Positions 36,344-46,589 are shown, numbered from the stretch's first letter. The stretch is DNA of 64,000 bases from Pelagibacterales bacterium SAG-MED37 (GCA_014653605.1 JACWEG010000004.1:38182-102181), one strand, 5' to 3'. The notes: generated by a model not told the origin, from the sequence alone. Translations and numbers: made by a program.

Positions 36344-37486
36344 TTATTTCGAAGGCAAATAAATTCGAATTTCAGTGCCTTTTCCAACCTCTGAGAGAAT
36401 CTCAAAATCACCTCTGTGCTGGGTAATTATGTGTTTAACAATAGCTAATCCTAAACCAGTTCCGCCAGCTTTTTTACTTTGTTCTGTGTCCACCCTGTAA
36501 AATCTTTCTGTAACACGTGAAATATGTTCTTGAGGAATACCATAACCTTCGTCTTTAATACCAATCATTATATTCTTTTCTAATAGTTTGTTACTATTTT
36601 CATTTTTAGAAATATATATATTTTTATTTTCTGGAGAATATTTTATTGAATTATCTAAAAGATTAGAAAAAACTGTATTTAATCTTTTTTCATCCCCTAT
36701 TACAATTGATGTATCTGTTAATTGATTTTTAACAGTTATATTTTTCTTTTTTAAAACAATTTCAAAATTACTAATAATAGTCTCAAAGAGTTCATTAATA
36801 TTTACTATTGATGTAGGTCTTATATGTTCATCAAGTTCAATCCGTGTAAGAATTAAAAGATCATTAATTAAACTTTCCATCCTTGATGATTGTTCTGATA
36901 AAATTTTCATAAATTTTTTTTTAGCCTTTTCATCATCAGACGCTGGGCCTTCAATAGTTTCTAAAGATCCTTTGATAGCCATCAAGGGTGTTCTTAATTC
37001 GTGGCTTACATTGGCTACAAAATCAGTTTTAAATTTTTGTGCTTTTGTAATTTCAGTAAAGTCTTTTAAAAATAAGACAACAGAATCTGGCTCGGTAAAT
37101 AAATGAGTTGGGCCAGGAATAATATAAATTTTATAAAATTGATATGATGGCAGGTCTATTTCAATGTCGATATTTTTTGTTTTATTTTCAACGATAGCTT
37201 TTTCAATATTTTCTATTAATTCTGGTTTTCGAATTACAGAAGATATGTTTTTATCAATTAAATTACTTCCAAATCTTTTTAATGCACTTGGATTGGCATA
37301 TTTAATTATGTTAAATTTATTTAATGCAAAAAACTGATCCTCAAGTTCATCAATAATTACTCTTTTAGTTTTTTCTTCTCTTTTATTAACTATTGTAGCG
37401 GTATTTATTGATTTGTTTTTTTTTTGATTAAGTAAATATAGGAGATAAACGTTAACAACTATAAGTAGAATGATGAAATATTCCAT
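36344..37486 (-). CDS. phoR: Phosphate regulon sensor kinase PhoR
   Basis: Membrane-anchored histidine kinase paired with PhoB. Residues 2-19 are a single membrane segment, followed by a PAS-like domain (about 45-150), the dimerisation domain with His162 in VANVSHELRTPLMAIKG, and an ATP domain with DEGYGIPQEHISRVTERFYR and GTGLGLAIVKHI. Length 380 aa. Having almost no periplasmic part is normal for PhoR, which senses through Pst and PhoU. It lies 64 bases after agt and 95 bases before the exported-protein gene. Confidence 0.92.
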   Translation of the reverse strand: MEYFIILLIVVNVYLLYLLNQKKNKSINTATIVNKREEKTKRVIIDELEDQFFALNKFNIIKYANPSALKRFGSNLIDKNISSVIRKPELIENIEKAIVENKTKNIDIEIDLPSYQFYKIYIIPGPTHLFTEPDSVVLFLKDFTEITKAQKFKTDFVANVSHELRTPLMAIKGSLETIEGPASDDEKAKKKFMKILSEQSSRMESLINDLLILTRIELDEHIRPTSIVNINELFETIISNFEIVLKKKNITVKNQLTDTSIVIGDEKRLNTVFSNLLDNSIKYSPENKNIYISKNENSNKLLEKNIMIGIKDEGYGIPQEHISRVTERFYRVDTEQSKKAGGTGLGLAIVKHIITQHRGDFEILSEVGKGTEIRIYLPSK

Positions 37487-37504
37487 AAATTTAGATGGCT
37501 TAAT

Positions 37505-37532
37505 TTTGCATCATTACACTTTTTAATGCAAA
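37505..37532. repeat. Inverted repeat in the agt-phoR gap
   Basis: TTTGCAT (37505-37511) and ATGCAAA (37526-37532) are perfect 7-base arms with a 14-base spacer in the 64-base gap before phoR. It can act as a hairpin in the agt-phoR message or as an operator. A single TGTAAT half-site lies in the spacer, but no second unit at 11 bases, so I do not call it a Pho box. Confidence 0.35.
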
Positions 37533-37550
37533 CAAATTAAGAAAAATTAA

Positions 37551-38558
37551 CTAATGATTTGGTGAAATATTATTAAAAAATATTTTTGCAGTTTCTTCCC
37601 AGGTGAATTTTTTTGCAAATTCAAGACAATCATTTCTGTCAACTTTTAAAGCTTTATGTGCTGAAACTTTAAGATCATTATCTAAACAATCTATATTGGA
37701 CCCCTCAAATATATCTTTAGGACCTGGAACAGGATAAGCAGCTACAGGTGTTCCACAATTTAAAGACTCGCAAACTACAATTCCAAATGTATCTGTTTTG
37801 CTTGGAAATACAAAAACATCAGAGGATGCAAAATGTGATGCTAATTCACCGTTTGTTTTTTCTCCTAAAAAAATATCTTTAGGGAATTCTTTTTTTAATT
37901 TTTTTAAATCAGGTCCCTTTCCTATTATTATTTTTGTACCCTCTAAATCACATTCTAAAAAAGCTCTTATATTTTTCTCAACTGCAACTCTTCCAACATA
38001 AATCCAAATCGGTCTTTTATGAGGTAAATCAATTTTTTTTGGGGTCTTGAAAGCTCCATGATTTCCTCCTCTAGTCCAAGTGATCATTTTATTATTATCT
38101 ATACCTATATCGATTAATTCTTTTCTCATAGATTCTGTTGTTACTAAAATTCTCTCAGCCTTGTTATGAAAGTTTGCTAAAAATTTTTCGGCCCATTTTG
38201 CAGGTATAATAGGAAAGTAAAGTTTAAGATATTTATCAAATCTTGTGTGAAAACTCGTAGTAAACTTTAGATTATTCTTTAAACAATATCTTCTTGCCAT
38301 AGTCCCTATAGGACCTTCGGTAGCGATATGAATTGCATCAGGTTTTATTTTCTTTATTAAGCTTCCAACTCTTGGCCAAACATTAATAGATAATCTAATT
38401 TCATTATATTTTGGCATCGGAAAAGTTAAAAATAATTCTGGTGTGATATATTCTATGCTATGACCTTGTTCTTTTAAGACCTCACCTGTTTCATGTAAGG
38501 TTCTTACGACACCATTAACTTGTGGAAAATATGCATCTGTAGCTATTAAAATTTTCAT
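37551..38558 (-). CDS. agt: Glycosyltransferase for lipid remodelling (Agt-like)
   Basis: GT-B glycosyltransferase, family 4 type, 335 aa. The N-terminus DAYFPQVNGVVRTLHETGE and the donor site FPSKTDTFGIVVCESLNCGTPV match the enzymes that attach a sugar to diacylglycerol under phosphate starvation in alphaproteobacteria. It starts three bases after plcP, which supplies the diacylglycerol. This plcP-agt pairing is the main reason for the specific call; on sequence alone it could be another UDP-sugar transferase. Confidence 0.85.
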   Translation of the reverse strand: MKILIATDAYFPQVNGVVRTLHETGEVLKEQGHSIEYITPELFLTFPMPKYNEIRLSINVWPRVGSLIKKIKPDAIHIATEGPIGTMARRYCLKNNLKFTTSFHTRFDKYLKLYFPIIPAKWAEKFLANFHNKAERILVTTESMRKELIDIGIDNNKMITWTRGGNHGAFKTPKKIDLPHKRPIWIYVGRVAVEKNIRAFLECDLEGTKIIIGKGPDLKKLKKEFPKDIFLGEKTNGELASHFASSDVFVFPSKTDTFGIVVCESLNCGTPVAAYPVPGPKDIFEGSNIDCLDNDLKVSAHKALKVDRNDCLEFAKKFTWEETAKIFFNNISPNH

Positions 38559-38561
38559 TTA

Positions 38562-39374
38562 CTATGAAGCTTTTTTTAAGTCTTCAGTTTTAATTGGTTT
38601 AATTATTTCTTTTGTCTCCAAATATTGATCTCTTATTTTATCCCAATATAATATTTCAAAACTACCATCGTAATTTTCTGCTAATGCAGTACAAGACTCA
38701 ACCCAGTCTCCACAATTTAAATAATTGACCCCATTAAAATCTCTATCCTCAGCATGATGGATATGGCCACAAATTATTCCATCAAATTTTTTTCTTTTTG
38801 CATAATCTGAGAGTGTTTTTTCATATTCACCAATATATTTGACTGCGTTTTTAACCTTATATTTTAAATATTTTGCAAGAGACCAATATTCTTTTCCTCT
38901 CAACCTTCTAAAGAAATTAATTATTACATTTATTTGTAACAATAAATTGTAAGCTAATGATCCAAGTTTAGATAGCCATTTAGCATGTTTCATAACACCA
39001 TCCCAAGCATCACCATGAACAACAACATATTTTTTTCCAGTATTTGTTTCATGAATAACTCTATTAACCATATGGATGTCACCAAAATGCATTGGAATAA
39101 ATTTTCTTAACATTTCGTCATGGTTGCCCATAATATAGAAAACTTTAGTACCATGTCTTGCTTTTCTTAAAATTTTTTGGATTATATCGTTATGTTCTTG
39201 AGGCCAAAAAAAACTTTTTTGCATTTCCCAGATATCTATAATGTCACCTACAAGATAAAGATTTTCAGATCTTGAGTTTTTAAAAAACTCTAAAAGCTTT
39301 TTTGCCTGACAACCCTTGGTACCTAAATGCAAGTCAGAAATAAATATACTTTTGTATTTAAGTATATTAGGCAT
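38562..39374 (-). CDS. plcP: PlcP-like phospholipase C (metallophosphoesterase)
   Basis: Calcineurin-type metallophosphoesterase, 270 aa. Metal ligands appear in SDLHLGTKG (Asp14, His16), LVGDIIDIWE (Asp44), MGNHDEMLR (83-91), VVHGDAWD and ICGHIHHAED. It resembles the alphaproteobacterial PlcP that splits phospholipids to diacylglycerol plus a phospho-alcohol when phosphate is short. The fold is shared with LpxH, but the adjacent Agt gene, the phoR-pst operon downstream and a Pho-type site point to PlcP. Confidence 0.87.
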   Translation of the reverse strand: MPNILKYKSIFISDLHLGTKGCQAKKLLEFFKNSRSENLYLVGDIIDIWEMQKSFFWPQEHNDIIQKILRKARHGTKVFYIMGNHDEMLRKFIPMHFGDIHMVNRVIHETNTGKKYVVVHGDAWDGVMKHAKWLSKLGSLAYNLLLQINVIINFFRRLRGKEYWSLAKYLKYKVKNAVKYIGEYEKTLSDYAKRKKFDGIICGHIHHAEDRDFNGVNYLNCGDWVESCTALAENYDGSFEILYWDKIRDQYLETKEIIKPIKTEDLKKAS

Positions 39375-39387
39375 TTAAAAAACCATT

Positions 39388-39405
39388 TTTTAACACAACT
39401 GTAAC
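39388..39405 (+). promoter_or_regulatory. Pho-box-like site facing the lipid kinase gene
   Basis: TTTTAAC (39388-39394) and CTGTAAC (39399-39405) separated by ACAA, period 11, on the plus strand. A weak third unit follows at 39410. The two-unit block ends 67 bases before the kinase start at 39473, the same distance as at pstS. Confidence 0.6.
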
Positions 39406-39436
39406 ACGAATCATCTAATTCTTATCTCATTTAAAT

Positions 39437-39454
39437 GTTAAAGATTTGTTAAAA
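39437..39454 (-). promoter_or_regulatory. Pho-box-like site facing plcP
   Basis: On the minus strand TTTTAAC (39454-39448) and CTTTAAC (39443-39437) separated by AAAT, period 11. It ends 62 bases before the plcP start at 39374. It overlaps no coding sequence and is the mirror of the plus-strand site in the same 98-base gap. Confidence 0.55.
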
Positions 39455-39472
39455 TTTTTTTAAGGAATAATT

Positions 39473-40357
39473 ATGTTATATTGTTTAATTTACAATCAAA
39501 ATTCTTCCTCTGGAAGAAAATCAAAATTTATAAATAAGGTTTTATCTAAGTTAAAAGAAAATAATTCAGTTGAATACTTTGAGACAAAAACGATAAATCA
39601 AGCTAAGAAAATTTTTAAGAATTTTAATCAAAAAAATTATGATCGACTAGTAGTAGCTGGTGGAGATGGATCGGTATCTTTTGCAATTAATGAACTAATT
39701 AAAAATGATTTTAATTTTAAAGATAATTTTGCCATAGGTTATATCCCTGCTGGTACTGCAAATTTACTTCAGGCTGAATTATCTATGAATAAAAAAGTTG
39801 ATGATATAGTCAATGTATTGATTTCTAACAATTATAAATCCTCTAATCTTGTAAAAATTAACGAGAATTATTTCTTTTTAATGGCTGGTATAGGTTGGGA
39901 TGCAAAAATTGTTCATTCAATTAATTCAAAAATTAAAAAAATTCTTGGTAAAATTATTTTCGGCATTAAAGGTTTTCAATATTTCTTATTTATGAATAAT
40001 AAAAAATTAAATGTAACTTTTGATGGGCAATTTTATCAAGCAGACTGGATATTATCCTCAAATACCAAATATTACGCTGGGCATCATAAAATAAATAAAA
40101 CAAATATTTTTGAGGATAAATTAGTCACTTATATATTTAAGGATTTGACTAGGATCAGTTTATTATATTCTATATTCTTAATAATTCTTAATGGTGATTT
40201 AAGTAAAAACAAAAATGTTATTACTACTTATTCACAAAACATTACTATTGATGGAAATGATTTGATACCTGTTCAAATTGATGGAGATAATTTTGGCTCA
40301 TATAAAAAAATTCATTTAAATCTATCAAATAAAAAAGTGAATTTTCTTGTAAAATAA
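39473..40357 (+). CDS. Diacylglycerol/lipid kinase family protein
   Basis: 294-aa member of the diacylglycerol kinase catalytic family (DgkA-unrelated, YegS/DagK type). VVAGGDGSVSF (GGDGS at 63-67) binds ATP and IPAGTANLLQAEL (PAGTAN at 92-97) is the second motif. It phosphorylates a lipid alcohol, presumably diacylglycerol. It is divergent from plcP across a 98-base gap holding two opposed Pho-type sites. If it is induced with plcP it would return part of the released diacylglycerol to phosphatidate; that is inference. Confidence 0.85.
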   Translation: MLYCLIYNQNSSSGRKSKFINKVLSKLKENNSVEYFETKTINQAKKIFKNFNQKNYDRLVVAGGDGSVSFAINELIKNDFNFKDNFAIGYIPAGTANLLQAELSMNKKVDDIVNVLISNNYKSSNLVKINENYFFLMAGIGWDAKIVHSINSKIKKILGKIIFGIKGFQYFLFMNNKKLNVTFDGQFYQADWILSSNTKYYAGHHKINKTNIFEDKLVTYIFKDLTRISLLYSIFLIILNGDLSKNKNVITTYSQNITIDGNDLIPVQIDGDNFGSYKKIHLNLSNKKVNFLVK

Positions 40358-41548
40358 TTATTTTACTCTGCCATAAACATCTTGATATCTAACTATATCA
40401 GTTTCTTTTAGAATTGATCCTACTTGAGCTTCAATAATTTTTACTGGTTTTTTATACGGGTTTTCTATTCTATGGATTGCACCAAGTGGAATAAAGATAG
40501 TTTCATTAGGTTTCATAGTAAAATATTTCTTATTCAAAGTAATTTTAGGTTGACCATGAGTAACGACCCAATGTTCTGCTCTATGATGATGTTTTTGAAG
40601 ACTTAATATACCTTTTGGTTTTACATATAATTCTTTAATTAGGAATTCCTTGCCGTTAAATAGATTTACGTAACTACCCCAAGGTCTATGGAATACATTC
40701 TTCTTTTTGAAATAATGTCTCTTATTTTTTCCATACATCTTACAAATTTCTTTCCAAGAACCTAAATCAGACCAAGGAATATCTAATTTGATAGCATTAA
40801 TGTCTTTAGTTTTTTCTAATATTGCATAATCAAAAGACTTGGCTGTTGCTTTGGTAAATGCTTGTTTGTTTAAATAATACACATTACTTTTATATTTTGC
40901 TTTTCTTACAGCTTTGTTACAATTTCGGTAAATATTTGGCTGAAATTTCTTAAAATTATTAATAATTGAATCTTTTCTCAAATAAAACATTCCAGAATTC
41001 CAATAGCCTTTTTTACTAATTATTTGTTTAGCTTTAGCTTCTTTAGGTTTTTCTACAAATCTAGTTACTTTGTTATTTCTTGTTAAAAAATATCCAAATT
41101 CACTAGAAGGCATTGTGGGTTTAATACCAAATATAAAGATATTATTTTGAGTAAGTTTCTTTTGATTTTTTTTAATAGATTTATTAAACAAACCAACCTT
41201 CTCAATCAAATGATCAGCAGCTAAAAACATTAAAGGTTGTTCGTTTGGAATATCTTTGATTAAAGCGGTGCTTAATATAGCTGGTGCGGTATTTCTTTTA
41301 GCTGGCTCTAAAACTATCTTAAATTTTCTTATTTTGTGTTTCTTTAAATGTTGTTTTACTTGTCTTAAATATTTGGCATTAGTGCTTATAATTGGTGCAT
41401 CAAATATAGATGCTTTAACTCTCTCTAGTGTTTTACCTAATAAAGTCCAATTACCAAAATCTATAAACTGTTTAGCTTGATGTTTTTTAGCATTTGGCCA
41501 AAGTCTCGTTCCTGCTCCACCACACAAAATGACTGGGCGAATTTTCAT
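40358..41548 (-). CDS. manC: Mannose-1-phosphate guanylyltransferase
   Basis: Makes GDP-mannose. The nucleotidyltransferase domain starts with RPVILCGGAGTRLWP and has FVEKP for sugar binding. A C-terminal cupin (RPWGSYVNL, LQKHHHRAEHWVVTHG, FIPLGAIHRIENP) is the phosphomannose isomerase-like part seen in the bifunctional ManC type. At 396 aa it is shorter than the usual ~470 aa. I start it at the ATG overlapping the ilvD TGA; the codon before it is a TTG. Confidence 0.88.
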   Translation of the reverse strand: MKIRPVILCGGAGTRLWPNAKKHQAKQFIDFGNWTLLGKTLERVKASIFDAPIISTNAKYLRQVKQHLKKHKIRKFKIVLEPAKRNTAPAILSTALIKDIPNEQPLMFLAADHLIEKVGLFNKSIKKNQKKLTQNNIFIFGIKPTMPSSEFGYFLTRNNKVTRFVEKPKEAKAKQIISKKGYWNSGMFYLRKDSIINNFKKFQPNIYRNCNKAVRKAKYKSNVYYLNKQAFTKATAKSFDYAILEKTKDINAIKLDIPWSDLGSWKEICKMYGKNKRHYFKKKNVFHRPWGSYVNLFNGKEFLIKELYVKPKGILSLQKHHHRAEHWVVTHGQPKITLNKKYFTMKPNETIFIPLGAIHRIENPYKKPVKIIEAQVGSILKETDIVRYQDVYGRVK

Positions 41549-43266
41549 CAAATTTTTGAGTAATCCTTAACTTCTTTTTTCTTACCAGGATGAGTTGGTG
41601 CTCCTAAATATGCAGGTCCAACTGTTTGAGCGTATTTCCAAAGTGTACCTGATCCAAAATCAGATTTTCTAGCCTTCCATTTTCTTTTTCTTGAAGCTAA
41701 TTGTGCTCTAGTTAATCGAACATTAATTGTTCCCTTCTTAGCATCGATATCAATTACATCTCCATTACGTAAAAGAGCAATTGGTCCACCTAAAGCTGCT
41801 TCTGGACCAACATGACCTACACAAAAACCTCTAGTTGCTCCTGAAAATCTTCCATCAGTTATTAAAGCAACCTTCTCTCCTTTGCCTTGTCCGTAAATTG
41901 CACCTGTTGTTGAAAGCATTTCTCTCATACCTGGTCCACCAACAGGTCCTTCGTATCTAATAATAATTACATCACCGTCTTTATATTTTTTACTTTGAAC
42001 TGCTTTCATTGCACTTTCTTCATTATCAAAACATCTTGCTCTTCCAGTAAATTGTAATTTTTTAAGTCCTGCAATTTTTACAATTCCTCCATCAGGGGCT
42101 AAATTACCTTTTAATCCAACCACACCTCCATCTGGTGATAATGGTTTATTATATGCTCTTAAAACTTTTTGTTTTGGATTAAACTTAATTCCTCTTAAAT
42201 TTTCTTTCATAGTTTTACCTGTAACGGTCATACAGTCACCATGAATATAACCACCATCGTAAAGAGTTTTTAATAACATTGGTACACCACCTGCTAACCA
42301 CATATCTTTTGCAACATATTTTCCACCTGGTTTTAAATCAGCTAGATAAGGTGTTTTTTTAAATATTTTTGCAACATCCATTAAATCAAATTTAATTCCA
42401 GCTTCATTTGCAATAGCTGGTAAATGTAAAGCAGCATTTGTTGAACCACCAGTTGCAGCAACAATAGTTGCAGCATTTTCTAATGCTTTTTTTGTAACAA
42501 TATCTCTTGGTTTAATTTTTTTAGCCAATAATTCCATTACCATTTTACCACTTAATTTGGCGTACTTATCTCTTTCTTCATATGGAGCTGGTGTTCCTGC
42601 TGAATAAGGTAAGGCTAAACCAATAGCTTCTGATACACAGGCCATTGTATTTGCAGTAAATTGACCACCACAAGCACCCGCACTTGGACATGCAACTAAT
42701 TCTAATTTTCTTAATTCATTTGCTGACATTTGACCTGAAGAATGTTTTCCAACCGCTTCAAAAACATCTACAACAGTTACATCTTTACCTTTATATCTTC
42801 CTGGTAGTATTGATCCTCCATAAATGAAAACACTTGGAACATTTAACCGAACCATCGACATCATCAAACCTGGTAAAGATTTATCACAACCTGCGATACC
42901 CACTAATGCATCATAACAGTGACCTCTAACAGTAAGTTCAGCACTATCTGCTATTACTTCTCTAGAGATTAATGAAGATTTCATTCCTTCATGACCCATA
43001 GCAATACCGTCAGTAACCGTAATTGTACAAAATTCTCTCGGAGTTCCACCAAAGGCTCTGACACCCTTCTTAACCGATTGTGCTTGTCTCATTAAGGCAA
43101 TGTTACAAGGAGCTGCCTCATTCCATGTAGATACAACACCTACAAAAGGTTTTGAAACATCTTTCTCAGTTTCACCCATTGCATAATAAAATGATCTATG
43201 TGGCGCTCTATCAGCACCTAATGATGTGTGTCTGCTTGGTAATTTCTTCTTATTAAACTTCCGCAT
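41548..43266 (-). CDS. ilvD: Dihydroxy-acid dehydratase
   Basis: IlvD/Edd family iron-sulfur enzyme, third step of branched-chain amino-acid synthesis. Cluster ligands are visible in [11 protein letters not shown] and [14 protein letters not shown]. The C-terminal [21 protein letters not shown] is the family signature. Length 572 aa fits IlvD. The sequence alone does not exclude a sugar-acid dehydratase relative. It directly follows valS (one shared base), so valine synthesis and charging genes are adjacent. Confidence 0.9.
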   Translation of the reverse strand: MRKFNKKKLPSRHTSLGADRAPHRSFYYAMGETEKDVSKPFVGVVSTWNEAAPCNIALMRQAQSVKKGVRAFGGTPREFCTITVTDGIAMGHEGMKSSLISREVIADSAELTVRGHCYDALVGIAGCDKSLPGLMMSMVRLNVPSVFIYGGSILPGRYKGKDVTVVDVFEAVGKHSSGQMSANELRKLELVACPSAGACGGQFTANTMACVSEAIGLALPYSAGTPAPYEERDKYAKLSGKMVMELLAKKIKPRDIVTKKALENAATIVAATGGSTNAALHLPAIANEAGIKFDLMDVAKIFKKTPYLADLKPGGKYVAKDMWLAGGVPMLLKTLYDGGYIHGDCMTVTGKTMKENLRGIKFNPKQKVLRAYNKPLSPDGGVVGLKGNLAPDGGIVKIAGLKKLQFTGRARCFDNEESAMKAVQSKKYKDGDVIIIRYEGPVGGPGMREMLSTTGAIYGQGKGEKVALITDGRFSGATRGFCVGHVGPEAALGGPIALLRNGDVIDIDAKKGTINVRLTRAQLASRKRKWKARKSDFGSGTLWKYAQTVGPAYLGAPTHPGKKKEVKDYSKI

Positions 43267-45893
43267 TATAAACTTTCAATTGTTAATGATATTTTTTTGA
43301 TATCATTTTTTAAATTACTATAGTTAGTTTTTTCTTGTTCAACAATATTTTTTGGAGCTCTATCGGTAAATCCTTTGTTAGATAATCGTTGAGATATTTT
43401 GTCCATTTCCTCTTGATATTTGTTCTGTCTTTTAACTAAATTTTCTTTTATTAGATTTAAATCTACATTTTCATCAAAATAAATCTTAAATATGTCGCCA
43501 GATATAACCAATGTGGCTGAGGGTTTTTCTTGGTCTTTATCATAGAAATTATTGATACGACCAAGCTTTTTAAGAATAATTTCATTATTGGTCATTAATG
43601 TTTTATTTTTTTTTGCAATTTTATTAATTGAAATATCAATAAATGAACCTGGGCTTACATTTAGTTCATTTTTAAAGGATCTAAGCTCAGAAATAACGTT
43701 GATAATACTTTCTACATCTTTCATAGATTGATCTTTTTTAGCTTTGCCTGATGGCCAATTAGCATGCATTAAGAAATTCTTATCTGATTTATCAAATTTA
43801 TTTTTTAACCAGATTTTCTCAGTAACAAATGGAATAAATGGATGAAGAATAACAAGTATTTGTTTAAATATATAAGCTGATACTTCTTTTACCTCTTTTT
43901 TAGATTTTTCATCATCTGAAAACAGAATTGTCTTTGAAAGCTCAATGTACCAGTCACAATAAGAGTGCCAAGCAAACTGGTAGGCATTTTTAGCTGCCTC
44001 ATCAAATCGGTAATCTTTAAGATTTTTCTCAATTTTATCTTTTGTTTGAATTAGTTCTGAATAAATCCATTTATTAATATTTAGTGTAGTTTTAGGAACT
44101 TTATCAGTTTTATTAAAATCACATTTATTAGTAATTAAAAAATTATTAGCATTCCATAATTTATTTAAAAAGTTTCTATATCCCTTAACCCTATCCTCTG
44201 AAAGTTTAACATCTGTTCCTGGTGAGGCCATTGAAAGAAGAGTAAATCTTAAAGCATCTGCACTATATTTTTCAATTAAATCTAATGGGTCAATTACATT
44301 TCCTTTTGACTTAGACATTTTTTGACCTTTTTCATCTCTAACTAAAGCATGAACATAAATATCTTTAAATGGTTCTTTATTTAAAAATTCCATACCAAAC
44401 ATCATCATTCTAGCAACCCAGAAAAATATAATATCAAAACCAGTTACTAAAACAGTTGTTGGATAAAATTTTTTAACAAAATCTTTTTTATCAGGCCAAC
44501 CTAATGTTGCAAAAGGCCATAATCCAGATGAAAACCATGTATCTAAAACATCAGGATCTCTGGTAATTTTAACATCTTTTTTATAAAACTTTTTAGCTTG
44601 TTTTTTTGCATCTATTTCATTTGTTGCAACAAAGATTTTTTTATCAGGACCATACCAAGCTGGTATTTGATGGCCCCACCAAAGTTGTCTAGAAATACAC
44701 CAAGGCTCAATATTATTCATCCATTGAAAATAAGTCTTAGACCAATTTTCCGGAAAGAAATTTGTTTTTTTTGATTTAACTATTTGCTTAGCTTTAACAG
44801 ATAATTTTTTTGCATTTACAAACCATTGCTCTGTTAAAAAAGGTTCGATAACTGAATTTGATCTATCACCATATGGTACTTTATTTTTAATATTTTCTTC
44901 CTTAACAAAAAAATCTTTTTCTTTTAACTCATTTAAAATTTTTTTACGTGCTTCAAATCTATCTAATCCAACATAATCACTAGGTGCATTATCATTTATT
45001 TTACCCTCTTCAGTGAACACATTAATAATATCTAGCTTATTTCGTTGTCCAACATCATAATCATTAAAATCATGAGCTGGAGTAATCTTTAATGCACCAG
45101 TTCCTTGTTCTGGATCCGCGTAATTATCTTTTATAATTTTTATTTTTCTACCTACAATTGGGATAGTGACAGTTTTGCTCACATATTTTTTAAATCTTTT
45201 ATCTTTTGGATTAACGGCAATAGCTGTATCACCAAGCATTGTTTCAGGTCTTGTAGTTGCAATAGTTATGAAATCTGATGAACTATCTATTGGGTATCTA
45301 ATATAGTAGATCTTTGAGTTCATTTCTCTTTGATCAACCTCTAGATCGGATATTGCTGTTTTTAAAACTGTGTCCCAATTGACCAATTTTTCTGCTTTAT
45401 AAATTAATTTTTTTTTATGTAGTTCAACGAAAACTTTCACTACTGATTTTGATAGGTTTTCATCCATTGTAAAAGCGTTTCTAGACCAATCACATGAGCA
45501 CCCAAGCTTTTTAAGCTGATTAATAATAATGTCCCCATATTGATTTTTCCATTCCCACACTTTTTCTATAAATTTTTCTCTACCCAAATCACTTTTATTT
45601 AAATTCTCTTTTTCAAGTTTTTTTTCAACAAGAGCTTGTGTGGCTATTCCTGCATGATCTGTTCCTGGTTGCCACAAAGTTTCATAATTATTCATTCGAT
45701 AATAACGAACTAAAAGATCTTGAATGGAATTATTTAAAGCATGCCCCATATGCAAGCTTCCTGTTACATTGGGTGGTGGAATAACAATTGAGTATTTTTT
45801 TGAATTTTTCTTAGGTTTAAATAATTCGTTTTTTTCCCAATATGAATAAATATTATCTTCTACTTCAGAATGTATATATTTATCACTATTCAT
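43266..45893 (-). CDS. valS: Valine--tRNA ligase
   Basis: Class I aminoacyl-tRNA synthetase. HIGH-type motif in [16 protein letters not shown], the editing domain with [22 protein letters not shown] in [21 protein letters not shown], and a C-terminal coiled coil from about 800. The TGSLHMGHA motif and the coiled coil separate it from IleRS and LeuRS. Length 875 aa is slightly short. It is divergent from tRNA-Cys. Confidence 0.97.
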   Translation of the reverse strand: MNSDKYIHSEVEDNIYSYWEKNELFKPKKNSKKYSIVIPPPNVTGSLHMGHALNNSIQDLLVRYYRMNNYETLWQPGTDHAGIATQALVEKKLEKENLNKSDLGREKFIEKVWEWKNQYGDIIINQLKKLGCSCDWSRNAFTMDENLSKSVVKVFVELHKKKLIYKAEKLVNWDTVLKTAISDLEVDQREMNSKIYYIRYPIDSSSDFITIATTRPETMLGDTAIAVNPKDKRFKKYVSKTVTIPIVGRKIKIIKDNYADPEQGTGALKITPAHDFNDYDVGQRNKLDIINVFTEEGKINDNAPSDYVGLDRFEARKKILNELKEKDFFVKEENIKNKVPYGDRSNSVIEPFLTEQWFVNAKKLSVKAKQIVKSKKTNFFPENWSKTYFQWMNNIEPWCISRQLWWGHQIPAWYGPDKKIFVATNEIDAKKQAKKFYKKDVKITRDPDVLDTWFSSGLWPFATLGWPDKKDFVKKFYPTTVLVTGFDIIFFWVARMMMFGMEFLNKEPFKDIYVHALVRDEKGQKMSKSKGNVIDPLDLIEKYSADALRFTLLSMASPGTDVKLSEDRVKGYRNFLNKLWNANNFLITNKCDFNKTDKVPKTTLNINKWIYSELIQTKDKIEKNLKDYRFDEAAKNAYQFAWHSYCDWYIELSKTILFSDDEKSKKEVKEVSAYIFKQILVILHPFIPFVTEKIWLKNKFDKSDKNFLMHANWPSGKAKKDQSMKDVESIINVISELRSFKNELNVSPGSFIDISINKIAKKNKTLMTNNEIILKKLGRINNFYDKDQEKPSATLVISGDIFKIYFDENVDLNLIKENLVKRQNKYQEEMDKISQRLSNKGFTDRAPKNIVEQEKTNYSNLKNDIKKISLTIESL

Positions 45894-46013
45894 GGATTAA
45901 GTAGTTTATAATTTATTAATCTAAATTAACAATAATCAAATTAGATCGTTATTTAATAGACTAATTACAAATATTTTATATAAAACTCCTTGTAGCTATC
46001 TACTAAAACATCC

Positions 46014-46087
46014 GGCAACGTGGCGGAATGGTTACGCAGAGGATTGCAAATCCTTGTATCCCGGTTCGATTCCGGGCGTTGCCTCCA
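46014..46087 (+). tRNA. tRNA-Cys (anticodon GCA)
   Basis: Cloverleaf with acceptor stem GGCAACG / CGTTGCC, anticodon stem AGGAT / ATCCT around loop TGCAAA (anticodon GCA), T-loop GGTTCGATTCC and an encoded 3' CCA. It stands upstream of tRNA-Asn. Confidence 0.95.
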
Positions 46088-46138
46088 AAAAAATTCTTGT
46101 TTTAGTCTTAAAAGAAAGTAAGTTGAGATTTTTAATAT

Positions 46139-46214
46139 TCCTCGGTAGCTCAGTTGGTAGAGCAGTTGACTGTTAATCAATTGGTCGCAGGTTCGAGTCC
46201 TGCCCGAGGAGCCA
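46139..46214 (+). tRNA. tRNA-Asn (anticodon GTT)
   Basis: Acceptor stem TCCTCGG / CCGAGGA, D-loop AGCTCAGTTGGTAGAGC, anticodon loop CTGTTAATC (anticodon GTT), T-arm GCAGGTTCGAGTCCTGC and encoded GCCA end. It lies 51 bases after tRNA-Cys, so the pair probably share one precursor. Confidence 0.95.
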
Positions 46215-46220
46215 AAAAAG

Positions 46221-46589
46221 TTATCCGACTTTAGAAATATTACTAGATACTTGTAAAGATTTATTAAATTTTAATTTTTGGTCTGCATTTAACTCTGAAT
46301 ATAATTTAACTAAAAAGTTATAATTTACATTCATATGTCCCTCTTGAGATTTTTCCAGGTTTATTAAGTATTCTGAAAAATCTTCAAAAAAGTAATTGAT
46401 TGGAACTTTCAAATAGTTTGAAAGTTGAAGTAATCTAATAGAGCTAACTCCATTTGTGCCTTTTTCATACTTCTGAATTTGTTGAAACGTTACGTTAATT
46501 GCTTTTGCTACCTTAGTTTGAGTTAACCCTAGAGCCAATCTTCTAAGCTTAAGCTTATTGCCTAGATGCTTGTTGAAATTATCTTCCAT
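46221..46589 (-). CDS. XRE-family HTH regulator
   Basis: 122-aa DNA-binding protein with a Cro/C1-type helix-turn-helix at about 11-66 (LGNKLKLRRLALGLTQTKVA, VTFQQIQKYEKGTN). The alphaproteobacterial short XRE regulators look the same. I start it at the ATG at 46589, with AGGGG six bases upstream; a TTG 39 bases earlier is open but has no ribosome site. Its 3' end faces tRNA-Asn. Target genes are unknown. Confidence 0.87.
   Translation of the reverse strand: MEDNFNKHLGNKLKLRRLALGLTQTKVAKAINVTFQQIQKYEKGTNGVSSIRLLQLSNYLKVPINYFFEDFSEYLINLEKSQEGHMNVNYNFLVKLYSELNADQKLKFNKSLQVSSNISKVG

Noticed and set aside
37505..37532. Possible Pho box before phoR
   Set aside because: Only one TGTAAT half-site; no second unit at 11 bases in either direction. 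Kept only as an inverted repeat.
38562..39374. Assignment as LpxH (UDP-2,3-diacylglucosamine hydrolase)
   Set aside because: Same fold, but the adjacent Agt-like gene and the phosphate context favour PlcP; kept as an alternative only.
45965..46180. Open frame of 71 codons on the minus strand
   Set aside because: It lies across both tRNA genes and shows no protein-like features beyond that overlap.
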